64,000 nucleotides of DNA from Streptococcus gallinaceus (GTDB lineage: Bacteria; Bacillota; Bacilli; Lactobacillales; Streptococcaceae), in contig NZ_JALJXU010000004.1 of assembly GCF_024170225.1 (NCBI RefSeq), positions 186,001 through 250,000 of the forward strand, written 5' to 3'. Shown here piece by piece: positions 28,352-38,008 of this stretch (within the stretch, counting starts at the first letter, position 1; each line of letters opens with the position of its first letter). Under the pieces are notes generated by a model that saw only the letters and a list, made by a program, of their open reading frames with translations, was not told the DNA's origin and made no database searches. Made by a program: the position numbers and the translations under genes.

Positions 28352-28969
28352 ATGAAAGTTTACTATATTTGGGATGCTTATTGTGGCTGGTGTTATGGTT
28401 TCGGAGCGGTCTTACTTCCATTTATGAAAGCACATCCTGAGCTTGATATGGAAGTCATCTCTGGAGGATTGTTTGACCGCGGGGCCAGTCTGTCTCAGTA
28501 CCCACACCTCCCAGAAGCCAATCAGCAGATTCAAGAGTTGTTTGGTGTTACCTTTGGTTCAACCTATGAGAAACTATTGGAAGTAGGCGACTTGGTTTTG
28601 TCTTCCAATGATGCCGCGATTGGCTATGGATTATTGCGAGATCAACTTCCTATGGACAAGCATTTGGACCTAGCCCAAGATCTACAAATGGCCTTTTACC
28701 AAGATGGAAAATCCCTCTCTGACGTCGCAACCTACACAGACCTAGCCCAAGCCTACGGACTAGAAGAAGATAGTCTGGCTCAAGCCTTTCTGGGTGAGCA
28801 AGCCAGCGGGAAAAACCACTCAGACATTGCCAAGGCGCGTGCATTTGGTGTCCAATCTTATCCAACACTCCTAATTGAAAAAAATGGGAAAATTTACGAT
28901 TTGCGTAGCGAAGCTATGACGCTGGAAGAGTTGGAAAGTCATTACAGACTTGTTCAGCAAATGGCATAA
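28352..28969 (+). CDS. DsbA-family thioredoxin-fold protein
   Basis: A 205-residue DsbA-like/FrnE-like protein with the active-site motif CGWC in IWDAYCGWCYGFG close to the N-terminus, a helical insertion, and the cis-proline stretch VQSYPTLL. No signal peptide is present, so it acts in the cytoplasm, unlike true DsbA. Two ATGs (28349, 28352) are possible; the second has better spacing to GGAGG. Co-transcribed with the NmrA-like gene. Disulfide or glutathione-conjugate chemistry under the Rrf2 regulator is inferred. Confidence 0.82.
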   Translation: MKVYYIWDAYCGWCYGFGAVLLPFMKAHPELDMEVISGGLFDRGASLSQYPHLPEANQQIQELFGVTFGSTYEKLLEVGDLVLSSNDAAIGYGLLRDQLPMDKHLDLAQDLQMAFYQDGKSLSDVATYTDLAQAYGLEEDSLAQAFLGEQASGKNHSDIAKARAFGVQSYPTLLIEKNGKIYDLRSEAMTLEELESHYRLVQQMA

Positions 28970-28985
28970 TATCATCAAAAAATAA

Positions 28986-29013
28986 GAAAAAGAGTGGCCT
29001 GTTCACTCTTTTT
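28986..29013 (+). terminator. Terminator after the DsbA-like gene
   Basis: AAAAAGAGTG, 7-base loop, CACTCTTTTTT. Confidence 0.85.
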
Positions 29014-29025
29014 TAAGGTATCTTC

Positions 29026-29054
29026 TTGAAAAATGTTCGTTTTTTTTATAAAAT
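29026..29054 (+). promoter_or_regulatory. Promoter of purA
   Basis: TTGAAA, 17-base spacer, TAAAAT; transcription is expected near 29061, leaving a leader of about 80 bases. Confidence 0.6.
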
Positions 29055-29069
29055 AGAGTGTAATGTAAA

Positions 29070-30432
<1,363 letters not shown>

Positions 30433-30442
30433 TATAGAAGAT

Positions 30443-30472
30443 GAGAGTCACGGCATGCCGTGACTTTTTCAA
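30443..30472 (+). terminator. Terminator after purA
   Basis: AGTCACGG / CCGTGACTTTTT; the AAAGGAGAAAC ribosome site of the next gene follows at once, so some read-through into it is likely. Confidence 0.8.
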
Positions 30473-30481
30473 AGGAGAAAC

Positions 30482-30841
30482 ATGACACATCGTATTTATC
30501 AGATGACCTTTCCATCGGTCTATAAGGCTTTGGTGGCCAAGGTGGAGCGAAAAGGGGGGAGTGAGGCAGATGTTGATGCCATCACGAGTTGGTTGACGGG
30601 CTATTCCTTGGAGCAATTGGCAGAGCTCAAGCAGTCTGAAACAACCTATGGAGATTTTATCAATCAAGGTCCAGCCTATCATCCCGCCCGGACAAATATC
30701 ACAGGGAAAATCTGTGATGTGCAGATTGAAACAATAGAAGACCCAACCATGCAAGAACTGCGTCGTCTGGATAAATTAGTCGACTGGCTAGCCAAGGGGA
30801 AAACCGTTGAGCAAGTGATAGACAAGTACGCCAAAGACTAG
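30482..30841 (+). CDS. DUF2200 family protein
   Basis: A 119-residue small soluble protein matching the DUF2200 family (MTHRIYQMTFPSVYKALVAKVERKG start, ITGKICDVQIE). Function unknown. The sequence has no catalytic motif that I recognise and is not membrane-bound. No separate promoter is evident after the purA terminator, only 10 bases before its ATG, so it may be expressed by read-through from purA. Confidence 0.75.
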   Translation: MTHRIYQMTFPSVYKALVAKVERKGGSEADVDAITSWLTGYSLEQLAELKQSETTYGDFINQGPAYHPARTNITGKICDVQIETIEDPTMQELRRLDKLVDWLAKGKTVEQVIDKYAKD

Positions 30842-30890
30842 GTCTATGTATTTCCAGCTCACTGTGTTACAATAAGTCAGAGGTGACAAG

Positions 30891-31430
30891 ATGAAATTAC
30901 TGACAAAATTAGCCTTTGAGCAAGCATTGAAAGACCTGATGCAGACTAAATCGTTTGATAAAATCACAGTGACCGAGCTAGTCCAGTTCATGGGGGTCAA
31001 TCGCCAAACATTTTATTATCATTTTAAGGACATTTACGATCTATTGGAATGGGTCTTTATCAATGATGGCGAAGCTATGATTGGGGCAAATCGAACGTCT
31101 ACCTCTTGGCAGGAAGGCCTCTTGTCTATTTGCCACTATATCGAAGCCAATGAGCTCTTCATTTACCACAGTTATCATTCGGTTAATCGGTCCTATCTTG
31201 AGCACTTTCTCTATGAACGGGCTGCGTCACTGATTAAGCCAGTGGTGCTTGCTAATCACCAGTCAGCTCGATTATCCGCTCAGCAAGTGGAGAATATCAC
31301 GGATTTTTACAAGTATGCTTTTGTGGGATTTTTGCTGGACTGGATTGCTGCGGGACATCGTGAGTCAGCTCAGTCTTTGGTGCAACGGATTTCTCAGACT
31401 GTCACTATTTTGTCAAATAATCATGGATAA
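30891..31430 (+). CDS. TetR/AcrR-family regulator (DhaS-like)
   Basis: A 179-residue one-domain regulator. The N-terminal helix-turn-helix is ITVTELVQFMGVNRQTFYYHFKDIYDLLEW (about residues 24-53); the C-terminal helical domain resembles the DhaS-like TetR group. Ribosome site AGAGGTGAC. It directly precedes oleate hydratase, and a TAGACAA/TTGTCTA palindrome lies between them, so a fatty-acid-responsive role is an inference from context only. Confidence 0.82.
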   Translation: MKLLTKLAFEQALKDLMQTKSFDKITVTELVQFMGVNRQTFYYHFKDIYDLLEWVFINDGEAMIGANRTSTSWQEGLLSICHYIEANELFIYHSYHSVNRSYLEHFLYERAASLIKPVVLANHQSARLSAQQVENITDFYKYAFVGFLLDWIAAGHRESAQSLVQRISQTVTILSNNHG

Positions 31431-31442
31431 ATATAAAAAATT

Positions 31443-31471
31443 TAGACAAGTCGCAGACATTGTCTATTTTT
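31443..31471. promoter_or_regulatory. Palindrome between tetR-like gene and ohyA (operator and/or terminator)
   Basis: TAGACAA-N10-TTGTCTA followed by a T-run. The symmetric form fits a TetR operator; the A-rich flank plus T-run also makes it a fair intrinsic terminator. Both uses are possible. Confidence 0.5.
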
Positions 31472-31527
31472 TTCGTCTCTAAAAAGGTGTTTAATAGAGC
31501 TATCAAAAGGTAAAGGAGTTTTGTCCT

Positions 31528-33303
31528 ATGTATTATTCAAATGGGAATTATGAAGCATTTGCTCGTCCTTTAAAACCAGAACGAGTTGATGAAAAGCAGG
31601 CTTATATTGTTGGTGCGGGGCTTGGTGCTTTGGCAACGGCTGCTTTCTTGGTTCGTGATGGACAGATGAAGGGAGAACACATTCACGTTTTGGAAATGGC
31701 TGAGATTCCAGGCGGTGCCTGCGACGGGATTGAAGACAGTCAAAAAGGATTTATCATTCGTGGCGGCCGGGAAATGGAAAATCATTTTGAGTGCTTGTGG
31801 GATCTGTTCCGCTCCATTCCCTCTCTAGAAGTAGAAGATGCTTCTGTCTTGGATGAATTTTATTGGCTCAATAAACGGGACCCCAACTACTCTCTCTGTC
31901 GTGCAACTGTCAACCAAGGCCAAGATGCTCATACAGATGGCAAGTTTACCTTGTCTGACAAGGCTTCGCAAGAATTGGTCAAATTGTTTTTGACAAGCGA
32001 CAAGGAGTTGGAAGATAAGACAATTGACGATGTCTTCTCAGAAGATTTTTATGCATCCAATTTTTGGCTCTATTGGCAAACCATGTTTGCCTTCGAAACA
32101 TGGCATAGTGCGATTGAGATGAAACGCTATTTGCATCGCTTTGTGCATCATATCGGTGGACTACCTGATTTTTCTGCCTTGAAATTCACCAAGTACAATC
32201 AATACGAATCCTTGATTTTGCCATTGATTTCGTATCTGGAAGCGCACAATGTCCATTTCCAATACCAAACGCAAGTGACCAATGTCCATTTTGAACGTCG
32301 CAATGGGAAGCAAGTAGCTGTTGGGATGGACTGGATTCGTGAAGGTCAAGAAGAACACATTGAACTCACGTCTGATGATTTGGTCTTTGTGACCAATGGT
32401 TCTTGTGTAGAAGAGGCTAGCTTGGGAGACCATGAACACGCACCACAGGCCAAGGTCGCAAATGGTGAGGGTGCTAGTTGGCAACTTTGGCGGAAGATTG
32501 CAGGGCAAGACCGAGCTTTTGGACGTCCTGAAAAGTTCTGCACCAACATCGCTCAAACCAACTGGGAATCCGCTACAGCAACAGTTCGCGGAGATGTCAT
32601 TCCAAAATATATTGAAGCCGTTTGTAAACGCGATCCGTTTAGTGGAAAAGTCGTGACTGGAGGCATCGTGACGGCCAAGGATTCTAGTTGGCTCATGAGT
32701 TATACTTTGAATCGCCAACCTCATTTTAAGAATCAATCTAAGGACCAACTGGTCGTCTGGATTTATGGACTGTACACAGACCGTCTTGGTGATTATGTGA
32801 AGAAGCCAATGAAAAATTGTAGTGGCTACGATATCACAAGAGAATGGCTTTATCATCTTGGTGTGCCAAAAAATCAAATCGACACCTTGGCTAAGGAAGA
32901 TGTGACCTGCATTCCATGTATGATGCCTTATATTACAGCCTTCTTTATGCCACGGGCAGTTGGTGATAGGCCAAAAGTTGTGCCAGATGATTGCATTAAC
33001 TTTGCCTTTATCGGTCAATTTGTAGAAGTGGAAAGAGATTGTGTTTTCACAACAGAAACATCTGTTCGGACAGCCATGGAAGCTGTTTATACCTTGTTGG
33101 ATATCGACCGTGGTGTGCCTGAAGTCTTCAACTCTGTCTACGATATCCGTTGCTTGCTGGATGCGACAGCTAAGATGATGGATGGTAAAACATTACGCGA
33201 CATGAATCTTCCTTGGTTTGCCAAAGTTGCTGAAAAGGGCCTGAGCAAGAAATTAAAGGGAACAGTTGTCGAAGAATTACTTGAACGCTATCATTTGCTA
33301 TAA
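31528..33303 (+). CDS. ohyA: Oleate hydratase
   Basis: A 591-residue FAD protein formerly called 67 kDa myosin-cross-reactive antigen. It adds water to the double bond of host unsaturated fatty acids such as oleate to give 10-hydroxystearate, detoxifying them. The FAD-binding motif is YIVGAGLGALATAAFLVRDG at about 26-45; RGGREMENHFECLWDLF and the C-terminal FIGQFVEVERDCVFT are family signatures. The length is typical. Ribosome site AAAGGAG. The TetR-type gene upstream may regulate it. Confidence 0.93.
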   Translation: MYYSNGNYEAFARPLKPERVDEKQAYIVGAGLGALATAAFLVRDGQMKGEHIHVLEMAEIPGGACDGIEDSQKGFIIRGGREMENHFECLWDLFRSIPSLEVEDASVLDEFYWLNKRDPNYSLCRATVNQGQDAHTDGKFTLSDKASQELVKLFLTSDKELEDKTIDDVFSEDFYASNFWLYWQTMFAFETWHSAIEMKRYLHRFVHHIGGLPDFSALKFTKYNQYESLILPLISYLEAHNVHFQYQTQVTNVHFERRNGKQVAVGMDWIREGQEEHIELTSDDLVFVTNGSCVEEASLGDHEHAPQAKVANGEGASWQLWRKIAGQDRAFGRPEKFCTNIAQTNWESATATVRGDVIPKYIEAVCKRDPFSGKVVTGGIVTAKDSSWLMSYTLNRQPHFKNQSKDQLVVWIYGLYTDRLGDYVKKPMKNCSGYDITREWLYHLGVPKNQIDTLAKEDVTCIPCMMPYITAFFMPRAVGDRPKVVPDDCINFAFIGQFVEVERDCVFTTETSVRTAMEAVYTLLDIDRGVPEVFNSVYDIRCLLDATAKMMDGKTLRDMNLPWFAKVAEKGLSKKLKGTVVEELLERYHLL

Positions 33304-33315
33304 GAAATGCATTTT

Positions 33316-33341
33316 CCGGAGAGGATTCTCTCCGTTTTTTT
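33316..33341 (+). terminator. Terminator after ohyA
   Basis: CGGAGAG-GATT-CTCTCCGTTTTTTT. Confidence 0.88.
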
Positions 33342-33477
33342 ATTCAAAAACTTTAGAAAATGGGCGTTGGGAGGCTATGTAAAAAATCTCACAAAACCTT
33401 CTGATAGAGATACAAGCGTTATCATGCTATAATAAATAGAGGGCTTCACCCAATGAATAGGAAAGAAAAGGAAGTTT

Positions 33478-34095
33478 ATGAGAAAGTTTTTACAAGAATT
33501 AGTCACTGAAATCGCTTATTACCTTGAAATTTTATTGTCTGTTATTTTAGCTATTGCGCTGGTATTTTTCACCTTCTCACTCGTTCAGAGTTTGATGGGA
33601 ATCGTGGTTGCAACTGGAAATGTGGACAATTTATTTGGAGACTTCTTGGCTCGAGCGATGACGATTGCCGTTGGTATCGAGTTGATTAAGATGTTTTCAA
33701 AACCATCTCCAAACACGGTTATCGAGGTATTGCTCTTTGCCATTGCCCGTCAGTTAGTTGTCAATCATCCAAGTGAAACGGATTTCCTCATCGGGATTGT
33801 CTCCGTAGCCGTTCTCTTTGCCGTTCGGAAATACCTCTTTACTCAATTTGACACTTCAAACAGCATCGTTGTCCGTGCTAGCCAAAAGGTGAAAATCGCC
33901 AATGTCCTTGCCCGCGTATCGATTCCGGGTGAGAAACATGAGACTTTGCGCGACTTCATGGTTCGTCGTTTGGAAGAAGAGGAAAAAACGATTGCGATTG
34001 GGGCCTGCCTCTACTACAATAATTTTGCCCTTCGTATCGACAATATGCACGGCGACCGGATTACCCGTGTGGAAATTATCCGTAGCTTGCAATAA
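33478..34095 (+). CDS. Membrane protein, PsiE-like N-terminal domain with soluble C-terminal domain
   Basis: A 205-residue protein with about four membrane helices in the first 125 residues (IAYYLEILLSVILAIALVFF, then AMTIAVGIELIKMF, VIEVLLFAIARQLVV and IGIVSVAVLFAVRKYLF), a pattern like the phosphate-starvation-inducible E (PsiE) family, followed by a soluble 75-residue domain (RVSIPGEKHETLRDFM to the end). Function unknown. Ribosome site AAAGGAAG. It stands alone between two terminators. The PsiE label is tentative. Confidence 0.6.
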   Translation: MRKFLQELVTEIAYYLEILLSVILAIALVFFTFSLVQSLMGIVVATGNVDNLFGDFLARAMTIAVGIELIKMFSKPSPNTVIEVLLFAIARQLVVNHPSETDFLIGIVSVAVLFAVRKYLFTQFDTSNSIVVRASQKVKIANVLARVSIPGEKHETLRDFMVRRLEEEEKTIAIGACLYYNNFALRIDNMHGDRITRVEIIRSLQ

Positions 34096-34142
34096 TAAAA
34101 AGCTCAGCCTAGCAGCTAGCCTGTCTAAGTTGAGCTTTTTTG
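34096..34142. terminator. Bidirectional terminator after the PsiE-like gene
   Basis: AAAAAGCTCA / TGAGCTTTTTT with an inner AGCAGCTAGC-type hairpin, between converging genes. Confidence 0.75.
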
Positions 34143-34148
34143 TCTTTG

Positions 34149-34433
34149 TCAGTATTTCCAAGGTTTTTCATAAGAAAACCAACGATTGGCACTATGATCA
34201 GCCAAGCGGCTAAATGGATATACTTCTTTTCCCTCTTTTTGCAGCATTTCTTCTAGGTAATCACGCACCATCCATACATGGCCGGGATCTGCTCCGTTGA
34301 CTTGGAGGACGCGCTGCAACTGTCGGCTGGAGAGTTTGGTATCTGCCAGAACTCGCTCTTCGGGATAGGCAAGTCGACGGTAATTTTCCTGTAATTCCTG
34401 AGCAGTATGAATGACTTCTTGTCTAGTTAACAT
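34149..34433 (-). CDS. DUF2316 family protein
   Basis: A 94-residue soluble protein with a helix-turn-helix-like segment (TKLSSRQLQRVLQVNGADPGHVWMVRDYL) typical of DUF2316. Function unknown; it may bind DNA. The start used has an AAAGGAG ribosome site and the frame extends upstream without one. The next gene to the right is divergent and broken. Confidence 0.75.
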   Translation of the reverse strand: MLTRQEVIHTAQELQENYRRLAYPEERVLADTKLSSRQLQRVLQVNGADPGHVWMVRDYLEEMLQKEGKEVYPFSRLADHSANRWFSYEKPWKY

Positions 34434-34581
34434 TGTTTTCTCCTTTAGGTTTTTAGAAAATAAATACATAGGTTGCTATCTAATATATCACAGGACGTCA
34501 ATCTCTTCAAGAAAGGTGTCATATTCTGCTATTTTTTCATATATTTCTATTTCTGTGCTATAATGGCAGACAGGAGAAAAG

Positions 34582-35327
34582 ATTGAAACATCGACAAATT
34601 GGCTTATTTTTCTTGGAGTTATTGTAATTGGGTTCGTCTTGAGAATCCCCTTTACCACCATTCCGATTATTTTACCGCAGGTTGCAGCAGCCTTTGGCGT
34701 ATCCATCAGTTCCTTGGGACTGGTTACCTCCCTTCCTTTAGTAATGTTTGCGGTCTGTTCATCCTTTGCCCCTCAGTTGGCACGGAAAATGGGAGTGGAA
34801 CGGCTCTTCGTCCTCGTTCTGTTTATCATGGCGATCGGCTCGGCTATCCGTTTGGTCAATCTTCCCTTGTTTTACATGGGAGCCATGGTGTTAGGGGCTT
34901 CCATCGCTGTTTTAAATGTACTGTTACCAAGCCTCATCGTGGCGCATTTTCCAGAAAAAATCGGCCTGATGACAACTGTTTACACGACTACCATGGGGTT
35001 AGTTTCCGCGCTGGCTTCTATGATTGCTGTTCCGATTACGGAGCTGACTTCTTGGTGGGGCTTCATTTGGGAGCTGACGACGGTTATTGTGATTGTATTT
35101 CTAGTATGGTTGCCGAATTTTGGCAAATACCCGCCCATTTCAACAGCTGTTAAGCAGGAAAACAGACTTCTATCTGGCGCAATCAGGCGGGTATTTCTGA
35201 CCCTGTTTTATTCGGCTATACGTATTCCTTTTTTGGTTCATGGCAACCAGCTGTCATTTTTCTTCTCGTTACAACTGTCATCATGACCCTGGCCATTCTT
35301 CGATCAGAAGGTTTTGAGAAGATTTAG
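34582..35327 (+). pseudogene. MFS transporter (CynX/NimT-like), truncated by internal deletion
   Basis: The N-terminal half of a major facilitator transporter is readable from about 34582 to about 35180 (GVIVIGFVLRIPF, then TTIPIILPQVAAAFG, six membrane helices, then a loop ending KQENRLLS). It then joins, in another frame, the last helix of the same kind of protein (from about 35190: PVLFGYTYSFFGSWQPAV, ending at the TAG 35325-35327). Some 150 residues (helices 7-11) are missing. The expected start after AGGAG is ATT, not ATG, so initiation is also impaired. The gene is therefore dead. Confidence 0.8.
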
Positions 35328-35333
35328 TTCTTT

Positions 35334-35361
35334 TTGCAATTTTCCTTCAATCTGTTATAAT
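35334..35361 (+). promoter_or_regulatory. Promoter of yajC
   Basis: TTGCAA, 16-base spacer, TATAAT, 30 bases before the ATG. Confidence 0.75.
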
Positions 35362-35390
35362 GAACTTATTAAATATTTTGAGGTGTCAGA

Positions 35391-35711
35391 ATGAATCAAT
35401 TTCTTTTTCCCATCCTTATGCTTGCAATGATTGCTTGGATGTTTTATAGCCAACGCAAACAACAAAAGAAACAGCAAGAAAAGATGAGTGCTATCCAAAA
35501 AGGGGATGAAGTCCTTACAATTGGTGGCTTGTATGGTATTGTTGATGAAATCGACGATAAAAAAGTTGTCTTGGATGTAGACGGTGTTTACTTGACATTT
35601 GCTCGTTTTGCCATTCGTGAGCGCGTGACAGAAGCAAAAGTTGAAGCAAGCCCTGTTGTTGAGTCAGCAACTGAACAGATCGAGTCTGCAGTAGAATCAA
35701 ATGAAGAGTAG
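35391..35711 (+). CDS. yajC: Preprotein translocase subunit YajC
   Basis: A 106-residue SecDF-YajC accessory subunit: one N-terminal membrane helix (FLFPILMLAMIAWMFY), a basic stretch SQRKQQKKQQEKM, and the conserved GDEVLTIGGLYGIVDEID domain, then an acidic tail. Length usual. Its own promoter and terminator make it monocistronic. GAGGTG ribosome site. Confidence 0.93.
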   Translation: MNQFLFPILMLAMIAWMFYSQRKQQKKQQEKMSAIQKGDEVLTIGGLYGIVDEIDDKKVVLDVDGVYLTFARFAIRERVTEAKVEASPVVESATEQIESAVESNEE

Positions 35712-35731
35712 TTCCTACTCTTTATTTTTTT
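35704..35731 (+). terminator. Terminator overlapping the yajC stop
   Basis: AAGAGTAG-TTC-CTACTCTT followed by a long T-run; the stem contains the stop codon. Confidence 0.85.
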
Positions 35732-35955
35732 TTGTAAAAAAATCACTAGTTTAAGACTTCTTTAAGGAAGCAACGCTATACTTAGTCTATTCTTTTTCAT
35801 ATATCTCCAGAAAGGTAGTTCGGTTGGGCTGTCTTTCTTTGTTGTTTGCCTGATTATCTGTTTCAGTTTTCTTTTAGAAATTCTTCAGAAAAGATTAAGC
35901 TTGTCTTTGTATACTAAGTTCAATCCTAAAATTTTCTTTTCATAAATCTCCTAGA
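35732..35955. other. Non-coding stretch between yajC and mvaK1 with possible small RNA
   Basis: No open frame with a ribosome site was found. A TATACT box at 35777-35782 has no clear -35. The stretch ends in a strong terminator (35956-35984) that has no gene directly upstream, so a small RNA of about 200 bases is conceivable. Confidence 0.3.
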
Positions 35956-35984
35956 GAATCACCTAACGACTGTTGGGTGATTTT
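35956..35984 (+). terminator. Terminator upstream of the mevalonate operon
   Basis: GAATCACC / GGGTGATTTTC with additional AAC/GTT pairing. The nearest upstream gene end is yajC, 245 bases away, which already has its own terminator. Confidence 0.8.
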
Positions 35985-36011
35985 CTTTGTTTAGAAGTTT
36001 TTTATAGAAAA

Positions 36012-36020
36012 TGGTACAAT
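36012..36020 (+). promoter_or_regulatory. Extended -10 promoter of the mevalonate operon
   Basis: TGGTACAAT; seven bases separate it from ATG 36028. A weak TTAGAA lies about 18 bases upstream. Confidence 0.5.
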
Positions 36021-36027
36021 AGTAAAG

Positions 36028-36978
36028 ATGAAATCTGAGAAAGAAGGTTCTGATGTGGCGATTGGAAAAGCAAGTGGCAAGATCATTTTAATGGGTGAAC
36101 ATGCGGTTGTCTATGGGCAACCAGCTATTGCCATGCCTTTTTCGGCGGTAGAAATTGTGTCTCAGGTCAGTAAAAAAGGGGATGCCTTGTCTGTTTCCTG
36201 TGCCTTTTATGAGGGATTGGTTCATCAAATGCCCAAGGTGTGGGAAAGTTTGAAGCATGCCATTCGGTTTTCCCTCTATCGTATTGGGGCTCCGACAGAT
36301 CCAGCCATTCATATTGAGATTCGCTCCAGTATTCCAGCTGAGCGAGGCATGGGCTCAAGTGCAGCTGTGGCTGTAGCCGTTGCTAGGTCCTTATTCGCCT
36401 TTTATCAGAAAGAATTAACAGACCAAGAGTTGTGGGAGATTGTCCAGTCCTCAGAAAAAATAGCCCACGGGAATCCTTCGGGCATCGACGCTCTGACAAC
36501 CAGCGGGAAATCTCCGATTTACTTTGTCAAAAGGCAAACGATAGAGGCTATTTCGCTCCGCTTGGATGCCTATCTAGTCGTAGCAGATACGGGAATCACA
36601 GGCAATACCCATCAAGCCATTTCGGATGTGGCTCGTCTGGTAGCTGAAAATCCTGAGGCGGAGACCTGGATTAAGGAGTTGGGACGGTTAACCCAAGCAA
36701 CGCGTGATGCTCTAGCAAAGGGGCAGGTGGGCGTGCTAGGTGACTTGATGAATCAAGCTCAGATCTATTTGCAAAAGCTAGGTGTTTCGATGGACACCTT
36801 AGATGAGTATGTGACCATTTCTCGTCAACAAGGTGCGCTTGGTGCTAAGTTGACGGGTGGTGGCCGCGGAGGTTGTATGATTGCTCTTGCAGCTGACCAG
36901 AAAACCGCCCAAATGATTGCGGCAACCTTGACAGATGCTGGGGCACGTCGGACGTGGATACAATATTTAGGAGAATAA
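36028..36978 (+). CDS. mvaK1: Mevalonate kinase
   Basis: A GHMP kinase of 316 residues (307 if translation begins at GTG 36055). It phosphorylates mevalonate, the first kinase step to isopentenyl diphosphate. GKIILMGEHAVVYG near the N-terminus, the ATP-binding PAERGMGSSAAVAVAVA loop and the C-terminal LGAKLTGGGRGGCMIAL are visible. Start choice is open: ATG 36028 lies 7 bases after a -10 box (leaderless), while GTG 36055 has GAGAAAGAAGG before it. It is the first of four tight genes mvaK1-mvaD-mvaK2-fni. Confidence 0.92.
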   Translation: MKSEKEGSDVAIGKASGKIILMGEHAVVYGQPAIAMPFSAVEIVSQVSKKGDALSVSCAFYEGLVHQMPKVWESLKHAIRFSLYRIGAPTDPAIHIEIRSSIPAERGMGSSAAVAVAVARSLFAFYQKELTDQELWEIVQSSEKIAHGNPSGIDALTTSGKSPIYFVKRQTIEAISLRLDAYLVVADTGITGNTHQAISDVARLVAENPEAETWIKELGRLTQATRDALAKGQVGVLGDLMNQAQIYLQKLGVSMDTLDEYVTISRQQGALGAKLTGGGRGGCMIALAADQKTAQMIAATLTDAGARRTWIQYLGE

Positions 36979-36979
36979 T

Positions 36980-38008
36980 ATGACACAAGCAGTTAGCCGG
37001 GCTCGTGCCCATACCAATATTGCCCTTATCAAGTACTGGGGAAAGCGGGACAAGGACTTATTTTTGCCCATGAATTCAAGCTTATCCTTGACACTGGATG
37101 CATTTTACACAGATACGAAGGTTGTTTTTGACGATAATTTGACGGAAGATCGTTTTTCTCTCAATGGAAAATTGCAATCAGAAAAAGAAATTTCAAAAAT
37201 TTCTCGTTTTTTGGATTTGTTTCGCGAATATAAAGATGAGAGCAGATTTGCTCGTGTTGAGAGTTTGAATTTTGTGCCAACGGCAGCAGGACTGGCTAGC
37301 TCAGCTTCAGCTTTTGCTGCTCTGGCTCTGGCAACTGCAACAGCGCTTGAGTTGGAGCTGAGTCCTGAGGAACTTTCGACATTTGCTCGTCGTGGGTCAG
37401 GTTCAAGTACCCGTAGTTTGTTTGGAGGCTTTGTCGAGTGGGACAAGGGAACTTGTTCAGCTGACTCGATGGCTCGTCCTGTGGATGACGCTAGCTGGGA
37501 TATTGGAATGATTATTTTAGCGGTCAATACAGGTCAGAAGAAGATTGCGAGTCGTGTGGGAATGGAGCATACGGTTGCGACTTCCTCTTTTTACCAGGCT
37601 TGGGTGGACACTGCTGCAGAAGATTTGGAGAATATCAAGAAAGCCATTGCTCTTCGTGATTTTGAAACACTTGGTAAGATTACGGAGCACAACGGTATGA
37701 AGATGCATGCCACAACCCTTTCTGCTAATCCGCCATTTACCTATTTTTCAGCCCAAAGCTTAGAGGTGCAAGAAGCTGTTCGGATCATTCGAGAAGAGCT
37801 GGGAATCTCGGCCTATATGACTATGGATGCAGGCCCAAATGTGAAAGTTTTGTGCCGCCAATCAGACATGGAGCGACTGATCCGAGCCTTACAAGACTAC
37901 TTACCAGCGGAAAAAATCATTCCAAGCTTGCCAGGCAAGGCTGCCTTTGTCTTGACAGAGGAAGAGTGGCAAGCGTCACTTGCAACATTTACAGGAGAGC
38001 CTAGATGA
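36980..38008 (+). CDS. mvaD: Diphosphomevalonate decarboxylase
   Basis: A 342-residue GHMP-fold enzyme that decarboxylates mevalonate diphosphate to isopentenyl diphosphate with ATP. ARAHTNIALIKYWGKRDKDL, PTAAGLASSASAFAALALA and RRGSGSSTRSLFGGFVEW are diagnostic. It starts one base after mvaK1 and its last codons overlap mvaK2 by 4 bases. Gene order K1-D-K2-fni is standard for streptococci. Confidence 0.95.
   Translation: MTQAVSRARAHTNIALIKYWGKRDKDLFLPMNSSLSLTLDAFYTDTKVVFDDNLTEDRFSLNGKLQSEKEISKISRFLDLFREYKDESRFARVESLNFVPTAAGLASSASAFAALALATATALELELSPEELSTFARRGSGSSTRSLFGGFVEWDKGTCSADSMARPVDDASWDIGMIILAVNTGQKKIASRVGMEHTVATSSFYQAWVDTAAEDLENIKKAIALRDFETLGKITEHNGMKMHATTLSANPPFTYFSAQSLEVQEAVRIIREELGISAYMTMDAGPNVKVLCRQSDMERLIRALQDYLPAEKIIPSLPGKAAFVLTEEEWQASLATFTGEPR

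Noticed and set aside
34599-35153. 184-residue open frame in the decayed MFS region
   Set aside because: Out of frame with the recognisable MFS helices; cysteine/histidine/arginine-rich and not membrane-like.
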